39,433 nt of DNA from assembly GCA_015062395.1 (NCBI GenBank), contig SUUS01000010.1:1-39433 (forward strand), in the 5' to 3' direction. The stretch comes from Alphaproteobacteria bacterium. Its GTDB lineage: Bacteria > Pseudomonadota > Alphaproteobacteria > CAAHEQ01 > UBA3637. The notes beneath the pieces were generated by a model. The model was not told the origin of the DNA. It made no database searches and saw nothing but the letters and a program-made list of their open reading frames with translations. Below, piece by piece: positions 35,547-39,433 of this stretch. Each line of letters begins with the position of its first letter. Positions within the stretch are counted from its first letter, which is position 1. The translations under genes and the position numbers were made by a program.

Positions 35547-35827
35547 AAAAAAATTTTGATTTATTAATGAATGCTTCTGGCGATATTATGGTTGTATTTG
35601 GCGCTGTTTCAGGAAAACCAGAAAATGCTGAATTAATTTACGATGGACGAAAAAGGGCTTTTTTACGTAAAAATAAAGAAGCAGTAGTTCCATTTTTTCC
35701 CATTCCAGAAGAAGCTTGGTCTGCGATAAATAAATCAAAAGATGTTTTGTGTATCGAAATTGCAGAAGAAAAAATAGTCGCTGAATATACAGCAAAAACA
35801 GAGGTTAGAAAAAATGGCAGTCCGTAA
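35534..35827 (+). CDS. Small conserved-looking hypothetical protein (97 aa)
   Basis: Family not recognised. ATG at 35534 lies inside the pepP end (13-nt overlap) and the stop lies 14 nt inside smpB, so it fits an operon of overlapping genes. The sequence is predicted alpha/beta: MDSLEKNFDLLMNASGDIMVVFGAVSGKPENAEL, a basic YDGRKRAFLRKN turn, FFPIPEEAW, then a strand-rich end. No signal peptide, membrane segment or Cys pair. An upstream in-frame start at 35510 exists but has no ribosome site. Confidence 0.75.
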   Translation: MDSLEKNFDLLMNASGDIMVVFGAVSGKPENAELIYDGRKRAFLRKNKEAVVPFFPIPEEAWSAINKSKDVLCIEIAEEKIVAEYTAKTEVRKNGSP

Positions 35828-36293
35828 GGAGATGATAAATTCTGGTACGGTTTGTCAAAATCGTAAAGCTCGATTTAACTACACAATTGTAGAAACTTAC
35901 GAGGCTGGAATAGTTCTTTTAGGTTCAGAAGTAAAGTCGTTGCGTATGGGGGCTGCCAATATAGGCGAAGCTTATGCAATAGAAAAAGATGGTGAGTTAT
36001 TTTTGAATAATGCCTTAATTACAGCGTTGGGATCTACGGGGCATTTTAAACATATTGAAGGTCGAGCACGTAAATTATTACTCCATAAAAAAGAATTAGG
36101 TAAGTTGTTAGGGTTGATGGCTCGTAAAGGATATACAATCGTTCCTTTAGAAATATATTTTAATGACAGAGGAATTGCCAAAGTTCGTTTGGGTCTAGCT
36201 GTTGGTAAAAATGTTGCAGATAAAAGGGAAACAGAAAAAAAACGCGAATGGAATAAAGAAAAACAGCGTATTTTAAATTATAAAAACAGATAG
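35814..36293 (+). CDS. smpB: SsrA-binding protein SmpB
   Basis: tmRNA partner for trans-translation rescue of stalled ribosomes. 159 aa. OB-fold core with QNRKARFNYTIVETYEAGIVLLGSEVKSLR and the RNA-binding ARKLLLHKKEL; the C-terminal basic tail (GKNVADKRETEKKREWNKEKQR) is the part that enters the mRNA channel. AGAGG precedes the ATG. The tmRNA gene itself is not in this window. Confidence 0.97.
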   Translation: MAVRKEMINSGTVCQNRKARFNYTIVETYEAGIVLLGSEVKSLRMGAANIGEAYAIEKDGELFLNNALITALGSTGHFKHIEGRARKLLLHKKELGKLLGLMARKGYTIVPLEIYFNDRGIAKVRLGLAVGKNVADKRETEKKREWNKEKQRILNYKNR

Positions 36294-36301
36294 GATAATA
36301 T

Positions 36302-36925
36302 ATGCCTAATTTCGATTTTGAAAAACAATATACAGGTTTAGTGGCTGGTACTGATGAGGCAGGAAGAGGACCTTGGGTTGGTCCTGTCATTGCTGCAGCT
36401 GTTTGTTTTGAAAATTTATCTATTCCTGAAGAGTTAGCAAGTCAGTTAAATGATTCAAAGAAACTTTCAGCTAAAAAAAGAGAAAAATTATTTGATTTAA
36501 TATATGCCAGTGGTGCTTTAATTGGGGTGGGACAGGCTTCTGCTGAAGAAATTGATGAAATAAACATTTTGCAAGCATCTTTTTTAGCCATGAAACGCGC
36601 TTTAATGCAAATAGAAGAAAAAGGAAAATCAATAGATTTTGTTTTAATCGATGGCAATCGTTTGCCAAAAGATTGGAAATGGCCAGCTAGGGCTGTTGTC
36701 AAAGGCGATGCTTTGAGTTTATCGATTTCTGCAGCAAGTATTGTTGCCAAAGTGACCAGAGACAGATTAATGACTGTACTTGCAGAAGAATATCCTGGAT
36801 ATGGTTGGGAAAAAAATGCAGGCTATGGGACTGCAGAGCATATAATTGCGTTAAAAGAAAGGGGCGTGACTCCATATCATCGCAAGTCGTACGCCCCTAT
36901 CGCAAAGTTGTTGAACAACATTTAA
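36302..36925 (+). CDS. rnhB: Ribonuclease HII
   Basis: Removes ribonucleotides from RNA/DNA hybrids. 207 aa. Active-site residues: Asp18 and Glu19 in GTDEAGRGPWVGPV, Asp in FVLIDGNRLP and Asp in VKGDALSLSISAASIVAKVTRDR. YGTAEHIIALKERGVTPYHRKSYAPI is the characteristic C-terminus. In many Alphaproteobacteria ccrM is the immediate neighbour; here an unknown convergent gene lies between and overlaps the rnhB stop by 4 nt. Confidence 0.97.
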   Translation: MPNFDFEKQYTGLVAGTDEAGRGPWVGPVIAAAVCFENLSIPEELASQLNDSKKLSAKKREKLFDLIYASGALIGVGQASAEEIDEINILQASFLAMKRALMQIEEKGKSIDFVLIDGNRLPKDWKWPARAVVKGDALSLSISAASIVAKVTRDRLMTVLAEEYPGYGWEKNAGYGTAEHIIALKERGVTPYHRKSYAPIAKLLNNI

Positions 36926-37605
36926 TCGCGAGATTTTTGCATATTTTGACGAACCATTTGTTCGTACTGTGATATCGCTTGACTAACCAGAATTTTAGAT
37001 TGTTTTTTCATTTCTGGATAATTGACATATTCTGTTTCAGTGCTGTAATCCATAATAGACGGATCTTTACGCATCATATACCCTAAAATCATTAATTTTT
37101 GATCTTTTTCTGGTGTCATTTTTAACAAATGATAAAGTTCCATATGTGTAATCATGTAAAATTTTGTTTGGGGATGTAAGCGATGTTCATCCGTTCCAGT
37201 TCTCGGTTGAAAATAAGGACGAGATTCAGGGCATTTATCTGAATGACTCGTTTTACAACCAATACAATCGTTTCCGTATTTTTGCGCGATTTGATTTTCG
37301 ATTTTTGCTAATAATTGAATATAGCTTAAATTTGGATTTTGTTCTTTTGCTTTTAATAATTCTTCACCGACAATGCGACGTTCATAGTCAAATGTTTCGC
37401 CTGTTTCCTTGGCGTGAGCAAGGAATAAATATGGATTGTTATGAAAACAATCGTATTCAAACCAGTCAGCAATTCTGCTGGGTATATTTCTTTCTTTCGC
37501 TTCTTTTATTCCAAATATGGTTGTTGGTATTAAAACAGCTAAAGATGCTAAAGTTAATAAAGTTTTTCTTTTATTAAGATTTATTTGTACATCTTCTTTT
37601 TTCAT
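36922..37605 (-). CDS. Hypothetical protein with N-terminal membrane anchor (227 aa)
   Basis: Not recognised. A hydrophobic segment at residues about 14-33 (TLLTLASLAVLIPTTIFGI) follows a basic N-terminus, so it is a membrane-anchored or exported protein. The rest is hydrophilic and helical, with a Cys/His cluster (CIGCKTSHSDKC, near residue 115) that could bind metal, and a Met-rich HMELYHLLKMTPEKDQKLMILGYMM region. AAGGAG lies 6 nt before the ATG and a strong promoter precedes. It interrupts the common rnhB-ccrM order. Confidence 0.85.
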   Translation of the reverse strand: MKKEDVQINLNKRKTLLTLASLAVLIPTTIFGIKEAKERNIPSRIADWFEYDCFHNNPYLFLAHAKETGETFDYERRIVGEELLKAKEQNPNLSYIQLLAKIENQIAQKYGNDCIGCKTSHSDKCPESRPYFQPRTGTDEHRLHPQTKFYMITHMELYHLLKMTPEKDQKLMILGYMMRKDPSIMDYSTETEYVNYPEMKKQSKILVSQAISQYEQMVRQNMQKSRD

Positions 37606-37637
37606 AATATCTCCTTTAAATCCATAAAATATGCTTT

Positions 37638-37666
37638 AATATATCACACTTTGCTGCTTTTGTCAA
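37638..37666 (-). promoter_or_regulatory. Promoter of the 227-aa gene
   Basis: Minus strand perfect TTGACA (37666-37661), 17 nt, TATATT (37643-37638) with a TGA extended -10. Confidence 0.8.
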
Positions 37667-37697
37667 GTTTTTCTTTTTAAATTTTTTTATAAAAAAC

Positions 37698-37707
37698 GAC
37701 TCGACTC
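37698..37707. promoter_or_regulatory. Tandem GACTC (GANTC) sites upstream of ccrM
   Basis: GACTCGACTC, two adjoining CcrM target sites 63 nt before the ccrM start. In Caulobacter, methylation of GANTC sites in the ccrM promoter region controls its expression; the same logic is inferred here. No convincing -35/-10 could be fixed; a lone TTAAC at 37718-37722 is only half a CtrA motif. Confidence 0.6.
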
Positions 37708-37760
37708 AATAAATTGTTAACTTTTGAGTTTTAGACTGGAAACATAATCATTCAAAATAA

Positions 37761-38870
<1,110 letters not shown>

Positions 38871-38900
38871 ACGACAAAAATTTATGTTGTCAAAAAGACG

Positions 38901-38976
38901 CGTCATCCTGAACGTAAGTAAAGAATCCTTTTCCCGATGTATTTAGATTCTTTACCCTAAAAAGTTCAGGATGATG
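38901..38976. repeat. Palindromic intergenic repeat (REP-like) 1
   Basis: TCATCCTGAAC (38903-38913) is mirrored by GTTCAGGATGA (38964-38974), and inside it TAAAGAATC (38919-38927) by GATTCTTTA (38946-38954). The CATCCTGA...AAGAATC text resembles repeats scattered through many bacterial genomes. Confidence 0.8.
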
Positions 38977-39017
38977 TGTACCCTTTTTTCCGTCATCTAG
39001 TCCCCATTCATCCCAAC

Positions 39018-39052
39018 ACGTCATTCTGAAGGGCGTTAGCCCGAAGAATCTC
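39018..39052. repeat. Palindromic intergenic repeat (REP-like) 2
   Basis: CGTCATTCTGA-AGGGC-GTTA-GCCC-GAAGAATCTC. The core GGGC-GTTA-GCCC forms a hairpin, and ATTCT pairs with AGAAT outside. Related in sequence to repeat 1, same orientation of the CGTCAT motif. Confidence 0.8.
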
Positions 39053-39114
39053 TTGAGTTTTTCCCAAAAAATAAAAAATCTTCAAAAAAAGACCGTAGAA
39101 GGGCAAAAAAGGAC

Positions 39115-39150
39115 TTGACAGGGGGGGGGGGGGGGGGGGTATGTTATAAC
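39115..39150 (+). promoter_or_regulatory. Pilin-gene promoter with a G19 spacer, probably phase variable
   Basis: Perfect -35 TTGACA (39115-39120) is followed directly by 19 G (39121-39139), then TATGTTATAAC. Two -10 candidates: TATGTT (39140-39145, spacer 19) and TATAAC (39145-39150, spacer 24, with an extended TGT). TATAAC is the same -10 as in the tRNA promoter. For optimal 17-nt spacing the tract would be 17 G or 12 G respectively. Tract slippage would therefore change promoter strength. Confidence 0.75.
39121..39139 (+). repeat. Homopolymer G19
   Basis: Nineteen consecutive G in an otherwise AT-rich region; the longest homopolymer in the window. It cannot be explained by composition. 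Confidence 0.95.
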
Positions 39151-39151
39151 A

Positions 39152-39190
39152 ATAGCGTTGTACGACGATTTAAACGTCGTATAACGCTAT
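39152..39190. promoter_or_regulatory. 39-nt inverted repeat at the transcription start (operator or 5' hairpin)
   Basis: ATAGCGTT-G-TACGACG, loop ATTTAAA, CGTCGTA-T-AACGCTAT: 15 Watson-Crick pairs plus one G-T. It begins exactly where transcription from TATGTT should start. It may be a repressor operator, an mRNA-stabilising 5' hairpin or, with the following GTTTTTATG, a weak terminator/attenuator. Confidence 0.7.
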
Positions 39191-39234
39191 GTTTTTATGT
39201 GGGATACCCCCCCTTTTTTTGGAAGGTTTGAAAA

Positions 39235-39433
39235 ATGCAACAAAATCGTGATAAAAAAGCTTTGAAACAACACATTCAATTCGGTCGTTCGATGGTGGAA
39301 ATGTTGGGTGTATTGGCTCTGATTGGATTGTTGTTATTAGGGGGCATTGTTGGATATAAGACGGCCATGAACTATTACAGAGCCAACCAAACCATTCACG
39401 ATGTTATGTTGCGTGGATCCAATGTTCCCATGA
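39235..39433 (+). CDS. Type IV prepilin-like protein, 3' truncated by window edge
   Basis: Sixty-six codons are visible. A polar, basic leader of 17 residues (MQQNRDKKALKQHIQFG) ends in Gly. The next residues, RSMVEMLGVLALIGLLLLGG, form the class III signal: prepilin peptidase would cut after Gly17, and Glu at mature position 5 plus the following hydrophobic helix are the type IV pilin hallmark. YKTAMNYYRANQTIHDVM continues the helix. GGAAGG lies 8 nt before the ATG. It could be a major or minor pilin, or a T2SS-type pseudopilin; no pilus assembly genes are in view. The promoter has a G19 spacer, so expression is probably phase variable. Confidence 0.85.
   Translation, partial: MQQNRDKKALKQHIQFGRSMVEMLGVLALIGLLLLGGIVGYKTAMNYYRANQTIHDVMLRGSNVPM

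Noticed and set aside
37711-37735. CtrA binding site upstream of ccrM
   Set aside because: Only one TTAAC half is present; the second TTAA at the right 7-nt spacing is missing.
39121-39139. G19 as a pure sequencing or assembly artefact
   Set aside because: It cannot be ruled out for exact length, but the tract sits exactly after a perfect -35 and before -10 candidates, which an artefact would not explain.
38901-39190. Invertible promoter flanked by inverted repeats
   Set aside because: The palindromes at 38901-39052 and the repeat at 39152-39190 do not match each other, and no recombinase gene is visible.

Overview
The window comes from an AT-rich alphaproteobacterium. Taxonomic evidence: a CcrM-type GANTC methyltransferase close to rnhB, a cysteine-free bL31 ribosomal protein, LpxI in place of LpxH, and an efp-suhB pair. 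A rubrerythrin suggests an anaerobic or microaerobic life. The long poly-serine protein and the pilin-like gene fit an uncultured, host-associated lineage. That last placement is inference; no 16S rRNA or marker search was possible.

Layout, left to right. 1-1.4 kb: 3' part of a Cys-rich secreted-looking protein with a Ser tract of about 237 codons. 1.4-4 kb (minus): a small Ser/Lys protein, rpmE, and an efp-suhB-OmpA-like operon. 4-5.1 kb (plus): epmA, the EF-P beta-lysyl ligase, divergent from efp. 5.1-6.4 kb: an alpha/beta hydrolase, then an elongator tRNA-Met followed by a structured 160-bp insert bounded by a second copy of the tRNA 3' end plus terminator. 6.4-8 kb: rubrerythrin, a lipoprotein and an ankyrin-type protein. 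8.1-11.4 kb (minus): pepA-dtd-murA operon. 11.5-20.5 kb (plus): HAD hydrolase, mrcA (PBP1A), prfB with its programmed +1 frameshift, a DUF47/PiT phosphate transport pair and a YhdP/AsmA-like envelope protein. 20.5-21.5 kb (minus): gpsA.

21.6-36.9 kb (plus): one tightly packed envelope run, cdsA-rseP-bamA-skp-lpxD-fabZ-lpxA-lpxI-lpxB. It continues without a visible break into a GST, a lipoprotein, a GT4 glycosyltransferase, prmA, an M24 aminopeptidase, a small unknown gene, smpB and rnhB. Together these supply lipid A, phospholipid precursor and outer-membrane protein assembly functions. 36.9-38.9 kb: an unknown minus-strand gene sits between rnhB and ccrM; two GACTC sites precede ccrM.

The right edge (38.9-39.4 kb) is the most unusual part. 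REP-like palindromes are followed by a perfect -35 hexamer (TTGACA), an uninterrupted run of 19 G, an extended -10 candidate and a 39-nt inverted repeat at the expected transcription start. A type IV prepilin-like gene then begins and runs off the window. The G tract lies inside the promoter spacer, which predicts on/off or graded phase variation of a surface pilin-like protein.
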